From NCBI GenBank assembly GCA_963796675.1, contig CAWCMS010000020.1, forward strand, positions 558,001-622,000: 64,000 nucleotides of DNA, in the 5' to 3' direction. A program made the position numbers and the translations under genes. This DNA is from CAWCDJ01 sp963796675 (GTDB lineage Bacteria; Acidobacteriota; Terriglobia; Bryobacterales; Bryobacteraceae). Below the pieces are notes generated by a model, which made no database searches, was not told where the DNA came from, and was given only the letters and a program-made list of their open reading frames with translations. Every line of letters starts with the position of its first letter. The stretch's first letter is position 1. Below, one piece after another: positions 38,753 to 47,288 of this stretch.

Positions 38753-40162
38753 CTAGATGTCGTAATACAACGCGAACTCGTAGGGATGCGGCCGCAGCCG
38801 GATCGCCTCGGCCTCGTTCTTGCGCTTGTAATCGACGAAGGTCTCGATCAGTTCCTCGGTGAAAACATCGCCGCGAGTCAGGAAGGCATGGTCGTCTTCC
38901 AGGCAGCTCAGTGCTTCATCGAGCGAACCCGGCATCGAAGGCACGCTCTTCATCTCTTCCGGCGAAAGATCGTAGATGTCCTTATCGAGCGGTTCGCCGG
39001 GGTTGGTCTTGTTGAGCACGCCGTCGAGCCCCGCCATCAGCATGGCCGCAAACGCCAGGTAGGGATTCGCGGCAGGATCGGGCGGCCGGAACTCCACGCG
39101 CTTCGCCTTCGGGCTCGCCGAGTACATCGGAATCCGGCATGCCGCCGAGCGGTTGCGCCGCGAGTACGCCAGGTTCACCGGCGCTTCATAGCCCGGCACC
39201 AGCCGCTTGTAACTGTTGGTAGTCGGCGCGATGATCGCCGAAAGCGCGCGCGCGTGCTTCAAGAGCCCGCCGATATAGTACAGCCCCAACTGGCTCAGGC
39301 CCGCGTAGCAATCGCCCGCGAACAGCGGCTTGCCTTCCTTCCACAGGCTCTGATGCGTATGCATGCCGCTGCCGTTATCCGCGAAGATCGGCTTCGGCAT
39401 GAAGGTCACCGTCTTGCCGTACTGGTTGGCAACGTTGCGGATGATGTACTTGTACAGCATCATGTTGTCGGCCGACTTCACCAGCGTGTCGAAGCGCTGA
39501 TCGATCTCGCACTGCCCGCCGGTCGCGACCTCATGATGGTGGCACTCGATATTCAGGCCGCACTGGATCATCGTCTGCACCATCTCGCTGCGCAGATCCT
39601 GATAGTGATCCGTGGGCGGCACAGGGAAGTAACCTTCCTTATACCGCGGCCGATACCCGAGATTGTTTTCGCGCCGCCCCGAGTTCCAGCGGCCCTCCTC
39701 GGCATCCACGAAGTAGTAGCCGGAGTGCTGATCCTGGTCGAAGCTGACGTTGTCGAAGATGAAGAACTCCGCTTCCGCGCCAAAATACGCGGTGTCGGCA
39801 ACGCCGCTGTTGCGCAGGAACATCTCCGCCTTCTGCGAGATCCAGCGCGGATCGCGTTCATACCGCTGCTTGGTGATCGGGTCCTTCACGTCGCCGTACA
39901 TGACCACCGTCGGGGTCTCGGCAAACGGGTCCATGAACGCTGTGTTCGGATCGGGGATGAGGAGCATGTCGCTCTCGTGGATCGCCGCCCAGCCGCGGAT
40001 GCTCGATCCATCCATGCCGAAGCCTTCCTCAAAGCTTTCGAGCTCCAATTCGCCGATCGGGTAAGAGACGTGATGCTGCAGGCTCGGAATGTCGGTGAAC
40101 CGCAAATCGAGCTGCTTGGCCTCGTTTTTTTTCGCGAAATCCAATACTTCCTGCGGACTCAT
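38753..40162 (-). CDS. glnA: Glutamine synthetase type I (adenylylation-regulated form)
   Basis: A 469-residue enzyme that makes glutamine from glutamate, ammonia and ATP. Landmarks: beta-grasp MDGSSIRGWAAIHESDM, metal ligands in FGAEAEFFIFDNV, ATP site ADNGSGMHTHQSLW, glutamate site NRSAACRIPMYSASPKAKRVEFRPPD. The sequence NKTNPGEPLDKDIYDLSPEE contains the tyrosine that GlnE adenylylates in the GSI-beta class. The start at 40162 has GGAGG 5 bases upstream; a longer frame to 40207 lacks a ribosome site. It heads the block glnA-MOSC-glnE-kdpD-kdpE. Confidence 0.96.
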   Translation of the reverse strand: MSPQEVLDFAKKNEAKQLDLRFTDIPSLQHHVSYPIGELELESFEEGFGMDGSSIRGWAAIHESDMLLIPDPNTAFMDPFAETPTVVMYGDVKDPITKQRYERDPRWISQKAEMFLRNSGVADTAYFGAEAEFFIFDNVSFDQDQHSGYYFVDAEEGRWNSGRRENNLGYRPRYKEGYFPVPPTDHYQDLRSEMVQTMIQCGLNIECHHHEVATGGQCEIDQRFDTLVKSADNMMLYKYIIRNVANQYGKTVTFMPKPIFADNGSGMHTHQSLWKEGKPLFAGDCYAGLSQLGLYYIGGLLKHARALSAIIAPTTNSYKRLVPGYEAPVNLAYSRRNRSAACRIPMYSASPKAKRVEFRPPDPAANPYLAFAAMLMAGLDGVLNKTNPGEPLDKDIYDLSPEEMKSVPSMPGSLDEALSCLEDDHAFLTRGDVFTEELIETFVDYKRKNEAEAIRLRPHPYEFALYYDI

Positions 40163-40240
40163 CCATCCTCCATGCGTGGGTGCTTCGAATCCTAGTCCTT
40201 GAACCATCTGACCGTCAGGCCGCGCAATCTTCGCCGGACC

Positions 40241-41476
40241 TTATCGAGAAGCGTTTCGGACGGCGCCTGTGAAGCCGTCCGATATCCCCGCCGGAGCATT
40301 CGCAGGTGACTCTAAAGTCAGCGGCGACGGAGGCACCTCACACGGTCCCTCGCCGGCGAATCGCACGATGTTACTCAGCAGGGCGTACTCCCGACGATAC
40401 CTCTTTCCATCGCTCTTCTCAACGCACACCGAGAACCCCGGGTACGTGCCCGCCGCCTGTGTGCGGGAATCGGAGCCGTAGTCCACCTTTTGTAGTAAAA
40501 CCGGCGCATACCCCTGCAAATTCCGCTCGATATAGGCCGTCTCGTAGCGATGGCGCTTCAGGCTCCAGATGAATACGCGGAAGCTATCGTAATCGTAGGG
40601 ATGGTCGCCGCTGGCGACCGTGGTCCACAACCACACATGCTTCTTCTGGTCGCCGTCGTCGATCGTCGCCAGAGGGAAGTAGGAAACGATGCGGCGCCCT
40701 TCGGCATACTGCGCCACTTCGTCCGGGATCGCCATCACCAGGCGCCTCGTCAGCACCCATCCGGTCTGGCCGCCGGGTGCCCGCACCAGGCTCCACGTGT
40801 CGGTGGGAGTGGGTGGCGCCTCGTCCGGCTCGTCTTCGGGCGGAGCCGGATCCGGCTCGAGATTCGTCTTCGAGAGATCCAGCCAGTTGGCGGGAGGCGG
40901 AGGCGGCGCCGGTACCACTAACGGCGGATATTTCGGCTCCTTTTTCGGTTTCTTCGAAACCTGCTTCTCCTGCTTCGGCCTAGGGGGAATCAACGGCGTC
41001 CGCTGCAGATCCGTCCGGGGTACCACCGCCGCGGCCAGCACGTCCACCTTCTGGTTCTGCTGCACCTGCAGAAAACTAGGCGCCTGCCGCGAAGGCAACG
41101 TGTGAATATTCAGCGGACCGAACGTGGTGGCCTGCCCCTGCGCGGGCATCTTCGCGGCGCGCTCGGCCAGTTCCCGCAGATTGGACATGTCGTTCGATGC
41201 CAGTAGCTGCGCCTCGTGTGTCCAGCCCTCGGCGCCACTTTTCGTCCGGACCTGCAGGAAGCGCCGCCGCCGCCCGATGATCTCCAGCCGGTCGCCGTGT
41301 TTGACAGTGGCAACTGTCGCGGAATCAAGGGGAATGTCGACGCGAATTTTGAGCGTCGCCGGCCCGACGAACGCTTCACCGATCGGCGGCTTTTTGGGAG
41401 CCCCGCTCTCGCACCCGGCCAGTAGCAACAACGCCACAGCGGCCAAGCTAACCTTCGTTATGGAACCAGAAAACAC
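40241..41476 (-). CDS. Lipoprotein with SH3-like domains
   Basis: A 411-residue predicted lipoprotein. The lipobox is LLLLAGC at about residues 16-22 if the GTG at 41476 is the start; an earlier GTG at 41512 would give an acidic N-terminus. Two SH3_3-like blocks are visible: LKIRVDIPLDSATVATVKHG with GWTHEAQLL, and the later TWSLVRAPGGQTGWVLTRRL. A lysine- and proline-rich linker (about 160-240) separates them. The C-terminal ~120 residues (HVWLWTTVASGDHPYDYDSF) are typical of secreted proteins that read out a value, with no catalytic motif. It may bind peptidoglycan. It is divergent from the small membrane gene. Confidence 0.72.
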   Translation of the reverse strand: MFSGSITKVSLAAVALLLLAGCESGAPKKPPIGEAFVGPATLKIRVDIPLDSATVATVKHGDRLEIIGRRRRFLQVRTKSGAEGWTHEAQLLASNDMSNLRELAERAAKMPAQGQATTFGPLNIHTLPSRQAPSFLQVQQNQKVDVLAAAVVPRTDLQRTPLIPPRPKQEKQVSKKPKKEPKYPPLVVPAPPPPPANWLDLSKTNLEPDPAPPEDEPDEAPPTPTDTWSLVRAPGGQTGWVLTRRLVMAIPDEVAQYAEGRRIVSYFPLATIDDGDQKKHVWLWTTVASGDHPYDYDSFRVFIWSLKRHRYETAYIERNLQGYAPVLLQKVDYGSDSRTQAAGTYPGFSVCVEKSDGKRYRREYALLSNIVRFAGEGPCEVPPSPLTLESPANAPAGISDGFTGAVRNASR

Positions 41477-41531
41477 GCCTGTTTTTAGTTTATCAGCGGC
41501 GGCTTCAGCCACCGAATTTACAATGGGATCA

Positions 41532-41705
41532 ATGAAACCACGCGCGTGGATATTTGCTCTCGTCGCGCTGTTGGGAATCGCGCTTCTGGTGTGGACGCTA
41601 TCGAAGCCGCATAGCCCGCTGGCCTACATGGTAGCCGGTACACTCGCCACCACCATCTGCCTTCTGGCCGTCTTCGTACGTCTGGTGACTCACCGAAGGA
41701 TCTGA
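41532..41705 (+). CDS. Small two-helix membrane protein
   Basis: A 57-residue hydrophobic peptide with two membrane segments (WIFALVALLGIALLVWTL and YMVAGTLATTICLLAVFV) and a basic C-terminus RLVTHRRI. An in-frame ATG at 41523 would add three residues. TACAAT at 41519-41524 ends 7 bases before the 41532 ATG, so the mRNA could start at or near the start codon. The gene is divergent from the SH3 lipoprotein and convergent with the pseudo-receiver. Function unknown. Confidence 0.5.
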   Translation: MKPRAWIFALVALLGIALLVWTLSKPHSPLAYMVAGTLATTICLLAVFVRLVTHRRI

Positions 41706-41713
41706 CGCTGCAA

Positions 41714-42106
41714 CTACCCGGCCGAATACCTGCCCGCGGCTGCCAGACGGGAACACGCGTTTCCCAGAATGCGGCGGACCTCCGGCGCGTAGAACGGCTG
41801 CGCGAGCAAATCGTAAGCTCCCACATTCAAAGCTTCGGCCCAGAACCGCGCATCCGCGTGAGGGTCGGTCACAATCACAGCCAGATCGCGTGGATCCTCC
41901 CTCACGAGATGCATCACGTCCAGCCAGTTGCCGTCCGTTAACTGAGCTTCGGTAAGAATCACCTGGTAATCGTGCCTCGGGAGCCGGAAACGCGCCTGCC
42001 GCAGCGTTTCGACGTGGTGAATCAATAGCGGAAGATCGCCGACGATCTGTGAGAGCTCGTGTGCATCGCTCTGCCGCGCGGAAACGAACAGGATTAAAGA
42101 CTTCAT
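41714..42106 (-). CDS. Receiver-like protein lacking the phosphorylation aspartate (pseudo-receiver)
   Basis: A 130-residue single-domain protein with a CheY-like layout. In the phospho-acceptor position VILTEAQLTDGNWLD has glutamate (E53) where aspartate is expected. The acidic pair at the first strand is missing (ILFVSARQSD). The switch position keeps threonine (AVIVTDPHAD), and the lysine of KPF is glutamine (LLAQPFYAPE). It probably cannot be phosphorylated in the usual way and may be locked in one state, acting through protein contacts. No kinase gene is adjacent. Confidence 0.68.
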   Translation of the reverse strand: MKSLILFVSARQSDAHELSQIVGDLPLLIHHVETLRQARFRLPRHDYQVILTEAQLTDGNWLDVMHLVREDPRDLAVIVTDPHADARFWAEALNVGAYDLLAQPFYAPEVRRILGNACSRLAAAGRYSAG

Positions 42107-42193
42107 AGTATCGGCTCCGCAAGATTAAGCTTCTCACCTTAATTTTACGACCGGAGCCGGTTACCGGATCATGACTTTCACTCGAAGATGTGG

Positions 42194-42739
42194 TTAATGC
42201 CCCTTTTCGGATTTCATTACCGCTACATAGCCGAGGTTGCGATAGAACTGATGGTGGTCGAGCCCAAAGCCCACTACAAAGCGGTCGGGGATTTCAAAGC
42301 AACGATATGCCACTGGCACTTGCACGATCCGGCGCGAGTTGCGGTCGAGAAACGTGCACACATTCAGCGAGTTCGGAGCACGCCCCGACAGCGTTTGCAG
42401 CAGGTATCGCAGGGTGAAGCCGGTGTCGACAATGTCTTCCACCAATAGCACGTCTTCCCCTTCGATGCTCTCGTCGAGGTCCTTGGCGATCCGCACCAAC
42501 CCCGGCGCGCCGCTCTTGTTCGAGAAACTCGAAATCGCGAGAAAATCGATCTTCAGCGGCACTTCGATGTGACGCGCCAGCGCGGTCAGAAAGAAGACCG
42601 AACCCTTGAGCACACCCACCAGCTTCACCGTCTTCCCCTGGTAATCATGCGAAATCCGCGCCGCTGTTTCACGGATACGCTGATCGATCTGCTCCTCGGT
42701 GAAGAGGACCCGCTCCATGCCTGGAAGCAGGGTGCTCAT
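42194..42739 (-). CDS. hpt: Hypoxanthine phosphoribosyltransferase
   Basis: A 181-residue purine salvage enzyme converting hypoxanthine or guanine plus PRPP to IMP or GMP. The PRPP loop is EDVLLVEDIVDTGFTLRYLL, the flexible-loop region is FLAISSFSNKSGAPGLVRIA, and KLVGVLKGSVFFLTAL and CTFLDRNSRRI fit the family. The C-terminus FVVGFGLDHHQFYRNLGYVA is characteristic of Hpt. Its start overlaps the stop of the kinase/nuclease-like gene by 4 bases, so the two are probably cotranslated. An internal ATG at 42718 is an alternative start. Confidence 0.95.
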   Translation of the reverse strand: MSTLLPGMERVLFTEEQIDQRIRETAARISHDYQGKTVKLVGVLKGSVFFLTALARHIEVPLKIDFLAISSFSNKSGAPGLVRIAKDLDESIEGEDVLLVEDIVDTGFTLRYLLQTLSGRAPNSLNVCTFLDRNSRRIVQVPVAYRCFEIPDRFVVGFGLDHHQFYRNLGYVAVMKSEKGH

Positions 42740-43689
42740 ACCTTAACCGGCCGCTCCGCCAGCCCGTACTTGAAAACCAGGTTTTCAAAGTCCTTCTGGT
42801 AGAACACCTGGATGTTGATCTGCGGATAAAGCTCGCGCAGCAGTCGTACCTTGCGGTTCTTCCGCGTCACCAGCGATTGCTTCATGGTGGTGAGTTCCAC
42901 GTAAAGGTCGAACTCGGGCAGGTAAAAATCCGGAGTGAAAAATTCGGTGGCCGTGCCTTCGCGATCGTACTGGATCGGAAAGCTGCGCGGCTCGTAGTCC
43001 CAGGCAATGCGGTAGAAATCCAGCAGGTTGGCGAAGATCTCCTCGCTCTGGTTGGCGAACATTTTCTTGCGCAGACTCACCTTATCCGGCGGCACGATGC
43101 CGTAACGCGAGAGTTTGAACCGCATCTGAAATTGAAGTTGCGCCTCGGCCGCCGGCGAAAGATATCCGCGCTCCCTCAGGCCCGCGGCCGTCACGGCCGC
43201 TTCGATCAATTCCGCCATCTGCTCGGAAGTGAGCGTTTCGGCGTTCAATACCAGGTCGAATAGTTCCGCGGTGGCGCGAGTTTTACCGAACTTCGCGCGC
43301 CGGTCGGCGCGCTCGGCCGATTCCAACTCCAGCAGCAACTGCCGTGCCGCAGGCCGGTCTACTCGCGAATCGAGCATCAGGTTGCCCACCCGGACATTCT
43401 CCGGAGCCACGACGTGGACCCGCAGCATTCCGGGGAAATGGCGCGCCTCCAGTTCTCCGCCCATGGCGCAATACACGATGTGGTGTTCGGTGGCAAGCCG
43501 CGCCAGCACCGACGTCACCAGGCTCGAATACGCCTTTGGCGGGATGCCCGTGACCGAACCGAATTCCTCGCCCGCCAGTGCCCCCAGCTTCGCCTGGGTA
43601 ACCAGCTCGAAACCCAGCCGCTGCGCGGTGATTCGCGCCACCTCCTCGTAACGGCACCCGGGATGACCCGAAACCGCGATCAGCGCCAC
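42736..43689 (-). CDS. Cytidylate-kinase-like protein fused to a PD-(D/E)xK-like C-terminal domain
   Basis: A 317-residue two-part protein. The first ~170 residues resemble the cytidylate kinase-like family (ALIAVSGHPGCRYEEVARIT; YCAMGGELEARHFPGMLRVH; ELFDLVLNAETLTSEQMAEL), but the P-loop lacks the GK(S/T). The C-terminal ~100 residues read TEFFTPDFYLPEFDLYVELT then KNRKVRLLRELYPQINIQVF. That matches a restriction-endonuclease-like PD...E core, with threonine where the third catalytic lysine is common. It is coupled to hpt by a 4-base overlap. A regulatory nucleotide-binding role or a nucleic-acid role is possible; I do not know a characterised member. Confidence 0.65.
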   Translation of the reverse strand: MALIAVSGHPGCRYEEVARITAQRLGFELVTQAKLGALAGEEFGSVTGIPPKAYSSLVTSVLARLATEHHIVYCAMGGELEARHFPGMLRVHVVAPENVRVGNLMLDSRVDRPAARQLLLELESAERADRRAKFGKTRATAELFDLVLNAETLTSEQMAELIEAAVTAAGLRERGYLSPAAEAQLQFQMRFKLSRYGIVPPDKVSLRKKMFANQSEEIFANLLDFYRIAWDYEPRSFPIQYDREGTATEFFTPDFYLPEFDLYVELTTMKQSLVTRKNRKVRLLRELYPQINIQVFYQKDFENLVFKYGLAERPVKV

Positions 43690-43714
43690 TGCCGGCCCGC
43701 CTCCGCGCGGGATG

Positions 43715-44254
43715 CTACGCCGCTTGCGGCGCCACGCGTTCCGACTGAACCACCGTGCGGCTCAACCACGCGTGCAGTCCAAACAGAACTCCCGAATAGA
43801 ACAGGTCCGAAGCCAGCGTGCGCCAGAAGAACGGCACGCCCGCCGTGTAGCACGCCAGCATGCCCGCGAACGTATGCGGATACATCCCGCCAAAGCCCAG
43901 CCAGGCGAAATTCGTCACCAGGAAGAACAGCACGCTGCCGGCCAGGGAGCCTCCGCCGATCGCCAGTGGGTTTTCGGATTCGCGCAGGCGCGTCCCGATC
44001 CAGACGTTGATCAGCAGGCAGGCGTACACCAGCGGGGTCGCCGCCGTGTAACCGCCCAGCAGCGGGTCGGTAATTGCCATCACCACCAGCGGAAGGGCCC
44101 ATGCCTTCCAGCCGCGCAGGCGTGCACCAGCGAACAGGCTCAACGCTCCCAGCGGCGCGAAATTCCAGTGCTGCGTGATTCGAATCAAGCCCGCCAAGAC
44201 AACCAGCCCAATGGCCAGCGGCCGGAGATCACCCTGTGTGCCGTTCTTCTGCAT
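43715..44254 (-). CDS. DUF6580-like integral membrane protein in the B12 operon
   Basis: A 179-residue membrane protein with about five helices (LAIGLVVLAGLIRITQHW; NFAPLGALSLFAGARLRGWK; LPLVVMAITDPLLGGYTAAT; LAGSVLFFLVTNFAWLGFGG; DLFYSGVLFGLHAWLSRTVV). This fits the DUF6580/ECF-substrate-binding-like group. The start at 44254 has GGAG about 7 bases upstream; the longer frame to 44281 would overlap the adenosyltransferase. It is third in the riboswitch-controlled set with a TonB receptor and PduO, so a role in cobalamin transport or handling is plausible but inferred. Confidence 0.7.
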   Translation of the reverse strand: MQKNGTQGDLRPLAIGLVVLAGLIRITQHWNFAPLGALSLFAGARLRGWKAWALPLVVMAITDPLLGGYTAATPLVYACLLINVWIGTRLRESENPLAIGGGSLAGSVLFFLVTNFAWLGFGGMYPHTFAGMLACYTAGVPFFWRTLASDLFYSGVLFGLHAWLSRTVVQSERVAPQAA

Positions 44255-44273
44255 CGATTTCTCCTTATTTTGA

Positions 44274-44894
44274 TTATCCATCGTTTAACCCCGAAGTCGA
44301 GCGATTAGGTTCCCACAAAGTTTCCGCCGTTCCCGCCAGTTGACTGGCCCACCGGGCCCAGACGAACAATGCGTCGCTCAAACGGTTTAGGTATCGCACC
44401 GCTTCCGGCGGAACCGGCTCCGAGCGCGCCAGTGTCACACAAGCGCGCTCGGCCCTTCGGCATACCGTCCGGCAGATGTGGAGCTCGGCGTTCAAGCGGG
44501 TGCCCCCGGGCAGAACGAACGACCGCAGCGCGTTCAACCTTGCGTTCGCCCGATCCATCTCCTCTTCGAGCCGCAGGATCTCCGCGGGGGTCACGCGAGC
44601 CTGTTTGGGATGCACGTCCTGCGGCAGCGTCGCCAGAATCGATCCGAGATTGAAGAGCTCGTGCTGCACCCGCAGCAGAATCTCCGCCAGCTCGGCCGTT
44701 CCCGTTTCCACCGCCGTAACACGGGCCGCCCCGACGAACGCGTTCAGCTCGTCCACCGTGCCATAAGCCTCGATGCGCAGCGAATCCTTCGCCACCCGCT
44801 GGCCTCCCGCCAGCGCGGTCTCGCCGGAATCGCCCTGCCGCGTATAAACCCGGTTGATGGCCAGGCGAGGCTCGTCAAATGGTTCTTTGCTCAA
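44274..44894 (-). CDS. ATP:cob(I)alamin adenosyltransferase, PduO type
   Basis: A 206-residue enzyme that transfers adenosyl from ATP to cob(I)alamin, making coenzyme B12. The N-terminal ATP-binding motif is RVYTRQGDSGETALAGGQRV, then RIEAYGTVDELNAFVGAAR. The later RRAERACVTLAR and YLNRLSDALFVWARWA are the helical bundle motifs with conserved arginine/asparagine residues. Length is normal. It lies 4 bases from the TonB receptor gene and shares its riboswitch, so it is made when cobalamin is low. Confidence 0.95.
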   Translation of the reverse strand: MSKEPFDEPRLAINRVYTRQGDSGETALAGGQRVAKDSLRIEAYGTVDELNAFVGAARVTAVETGTAELAEILLRVQHELFNLGSILATLPQDVHPKQARVTPAEILRLEEEMDRANARLNALRSFVLPGGTRLNAELHICRTVCRRAERACVTLARSEPVPPEAVRYLNRLSDALFVWARWASQLAGTAETLWEPNRSTSGLNDG

Positions 44895-44898
44895 TCCT

Positions 44899-47067
44899 CT
44901 ACCTCCGCCGCGTCAGTCTCCACTTCAGCCCAGCCACAAAATTCAGCCGGGGCGAAGGGTATCCGAAGATCTCTTCGTAGTGCTGATTCAACGCGTTCCG
45001 CAGGTTGCCGTACATCGTAACACCGGCGCCCAATTCGTAATTCAGGTTCAAGCCCACGTTGGCGAAGCCATCGTCCCAAAACAGACCGTTGGTCGCGCCG
45101 TAAGATGGCTCCTCGAAAAGCGCCTTCCCCCGGAAGTAGCCGGTCACGTCCGCGGTCACCCGCCCCCGGCTGAACGTCGCCACCAGGTTTCCCGAATGTT
45201 CCGGGCGGCGCGTCAGAGGCTGCCCGACGCTGAACGGCAGCGGTGCCTGGTCCGACCCGTCGAGCGACAGAATGCGCGTCTTGAGCAGTGTGTACGATCC
45301 GCGAACAAACACCCAGCGCGCCGGCCTCAGCCCCGCTGAAAATTCACCGCCCTCGGCGCGCGAATTGGCCAGGTTCGCCGAGGTGTAATGGCTGAGGGTG
45401 GTGAGCGACCCGCCCAGCGTCACGATCAGATCGTAGTAGCGGTTGTAGAAGTACGTACCGTCGAGCACCAGCCGGTCGTGCAGCAACCGGCGCTCCAACC
45501 CCATATCGAAGCTGCGGGTCCGCTCAGGCGCGAGCCGCGGATTGTCCGTGAACGCCAGTTCGAAACCCGTCGGCGGCCGGATCCCCATTCCGAACGATGC
45601 ATGCAGCCTGGTCGCGCCATCGAGCGCGTATGCTGCCGCCACCTTGGGGTTGACGCGCGCGAGGTTGTTGGCCGGAAAGTCAGGCCGCGAGTAGCCATCG
45701 CCCGGAATCTCCGGTGTCCGGATCCACTCCCCGCGTATTCCGGCATTCAGGAACAGCCGGCCGCCGATCTCGAACCGGTTCTCCTGAAATACCGCGAGAT
45801 CCGTCCGCTCGATCGGGAAGGTCTCGAAGTTGGCGTCTGTGATGTAGCTGTCCGTAACGTCTTCGCGCCCGCCGGACGCGCCGAAAGCCGCCGTATAGTG
45901 GCTCGTAACGCTAACCACGGTCAAAGTCTCGCCCTGGAACCTGCGGTCCTGGTTGAAGCTCGGGCCGTAAGGGCTCTGGTATCCCGAGTTATCCAGGAAG
46001 AAGCTGCCGGAGGCCTCCTGCCGCACGCGCGGCGAAAGCTCGGCCTCCCAGTGCGCGCCGTAGTTGCCGAAATTGTTCTCCGCGCGGCTGATCGTATCGA
46101 TCCCGGTGAACGTCCCCTTCGGGTCCGACCCCCACGGGCCAGGTTCGCCGCCATTGTTAGAATCGAAATCGGCGTGCAGCGCGAGGCTCTGCTTCCGGAA
46201 GCGCCGGGTCACGTTCAACAGCAGGTCCTCGTTGTGATAATCGCCGTTCGTCACCGGGCCGTTGGTATCGATGCGCGATCCCGAAGCGACCAGCCCGAAC
46301 CCTGCGAACGTCCCCGACGCAGTCACAGCAAACCGGCGCTCACCGTAGCTTCCGCCTTCGGCCAGGACGTCCAGTTCCGGCGAAGAGGATGGCTGCCGCG
46401 TCACAAAATCGATGACGCCGGAGTTCGCATATGGCCCGTAGACCGCCGACTGCGGCCCGCGGATCACCTCGATGTGATCGATCGCCTCGGACGGGATATG
46501 CGCAAAGTCGAACGCGCCGCCAAACGTGTTCACGGGCACGCCGTCGATCCGCACCAATCCGAAATTCGAATTGCCGCCGCGCAGGAACAGGCTGTCGACC
46601 GCGCCCGCCGGTCCGCTTTGGTTGAAGACCATTCCCGGCAGATAGCGCAGCAGGTCAGCCGCATACGGCTCGTTACGCTGCCGCACCTCTTCGGACGAAA
46701 TCAGGCTCACGCTGCCGCCCTGCTGTTGGAGCGGTGCGTCGATGCTCGACCCGGTCACCTGCACGGAATCGACGACGGGAGCCAGTTCCAGACGTACCAC
46801 ACCCGCCTGCCCTGCGGCGATCTCGACGCTGCGAAAGCCCGGCGCCATGACCACCAGTTTGGCTTCGGAAGCGACATCCATGGCGAACGACCCGTCCGCC
46901 GCCGCCACCGTTTGCGCCGCCACGCCGGTGCGGCTCCATACTGAAATCCGCGCGCCCGGAACTGGGGCGCCCGACGGGTCGACTACTTTACCTTTGATTT
47001 GGGCCGCCGAAACCACGGCGGAAAAGAACAAAAAGCAAGCCGGCAGGCCTGCGAAACCGAATCGCAT
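44899..47067 (-). CDS. TonB-dependent receptor, cobalamin-regulated (BtuB-like)
   Basis: A 722-residue outer-membrane receptor. After a signal peptide (MRFGFAGLPACFLFFSAVVS) comes a carboxypeptidase-regulatory-like domain (IKGKVVDPSGAPVPGARISV). The plug has EVRQRNEPYAADLLRYLPGM and DSLFLRGGNSNFGLVRIDG, and a 22-strand-type barrel ends PRLNFVAGLKWRLTRRR. AGGAG precedes the ATG by about 8 bases. The cobalamin riboswitch immediately upstream shows it takes up cobalamin or a precursor. It is the first gene of the B12 operon (receptor, PduO, DUF6580-like). Confidence 0.9.
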   Translation of the reverse strand: MRFGFAGLPACFLFFSAVVSAAQIKGKVVDPSGAPVPGARISVWSRTGVAAQTVAAADGSFAMDVASEAKLVVMAPGFRSVEIAAGQAGVVRLELAPVVDSVQVTGSSIDAPLQQQGGSVSLISSEEVRQRNEPYAADLLRYLPGMVFNQSGPAGAVDSLFLRGGNSNFGLVRIDGVPVNTFGGAFDFAHIPSEAIDHIEVIRGPQSAVYGPYANSGVIDFVTRQPSSSPELDVLAEGGSYGERRFAVTASGTFAGFGLVASGSRIDTNGPVTNGDYHNEDLLLNVTRRFRKQSLALHADFDSNNGGEPGPWGSDPKGTFTGIDTISRAENNFGNYGAHWEAELSPRVRQEASGSFFLDNSGYQSPYGPSFNQDRRFQGETLTVVSVTSHYTAAFGASGGREDVTDSYITDANFETFPIERTDLAVFQENRFEIGGRLFLNAGIRGEWIRTPEIPGDGYSRPDFPANNLARVNPKVAAAYALDGATRLHASFGMGIRPPTGFELAFTDNPRLAPERTRSFDMGLERRLLHDRLVLDGTYFYNRYYDLIVTLGGSLTTLSHYTSANLANSRAEGGEFSAGLRPARWVFVRGSYTLLKTRILSLDGSDQAPLPFSVGQPLTRRPEHSGNLVATFSRGRVTADVTGYFRGKALFEEPSYGATNGLFWDDGFANVGLNLNYELGAGVTMYGNLRNALNQHYEEIFGYPSPRLNFVAGLKWRLTRRR

Positions 47068-47100
47068 TTTTGGGCTCCTCCCTCGAGAGCCAAGCAATGA

Positions 47101-47255
47101 ATCTCGCCGGCCGGTCTCCTGACTTACGCCTCCCTGGTTTCACCTGCCTTCCCATTCCGTTACGGAACAGTGACTTGATTGGTGAATCCTCAGCGCTTAC
47201 AGTAGCGGGGCTGTGCTGGATTTTCACCAGCTTCCCGAGCACCAGCGAATTTTCA
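47101..47255 (-). ncRNA. Cobalamin (adenosylcobalamin) riboswitch
   Basis: On the minus strand the conserved elements appear in order: GGTGCTCGGGAAGCTGGTG, AAATCCAGCACAGCCCCGC, TACTGTAAGCGCTGAGG, TCACC, and the B12 box AAGTCAGGAGACCGGCC at about 47125-47109. Spacing matches the classic element. It precedes the TonB receptor by about 35 bases, so ligand binding probably occludes its ribosome site. Confidence 0.93.
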
Positions 47256-47288
47256 ACTTCTCCCCAAGTGTACACTAATTCTTAACCC

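Noticed and set aside
42736..43689. Functional cytidylate kinase (cmk)
   Set aside because: The P-loop lacks the lysine and serine/threonine and the length includes an unrelated C-terminal domain, so the cmk symbol is not justified.
45388..46944. Open frame of 518 codons opposite the TonB receptor
   Set aside because: Arginine/histidine-rich low-complexity product and no domain; the receptor on the other strand is supported by its motifs and riboswitch.
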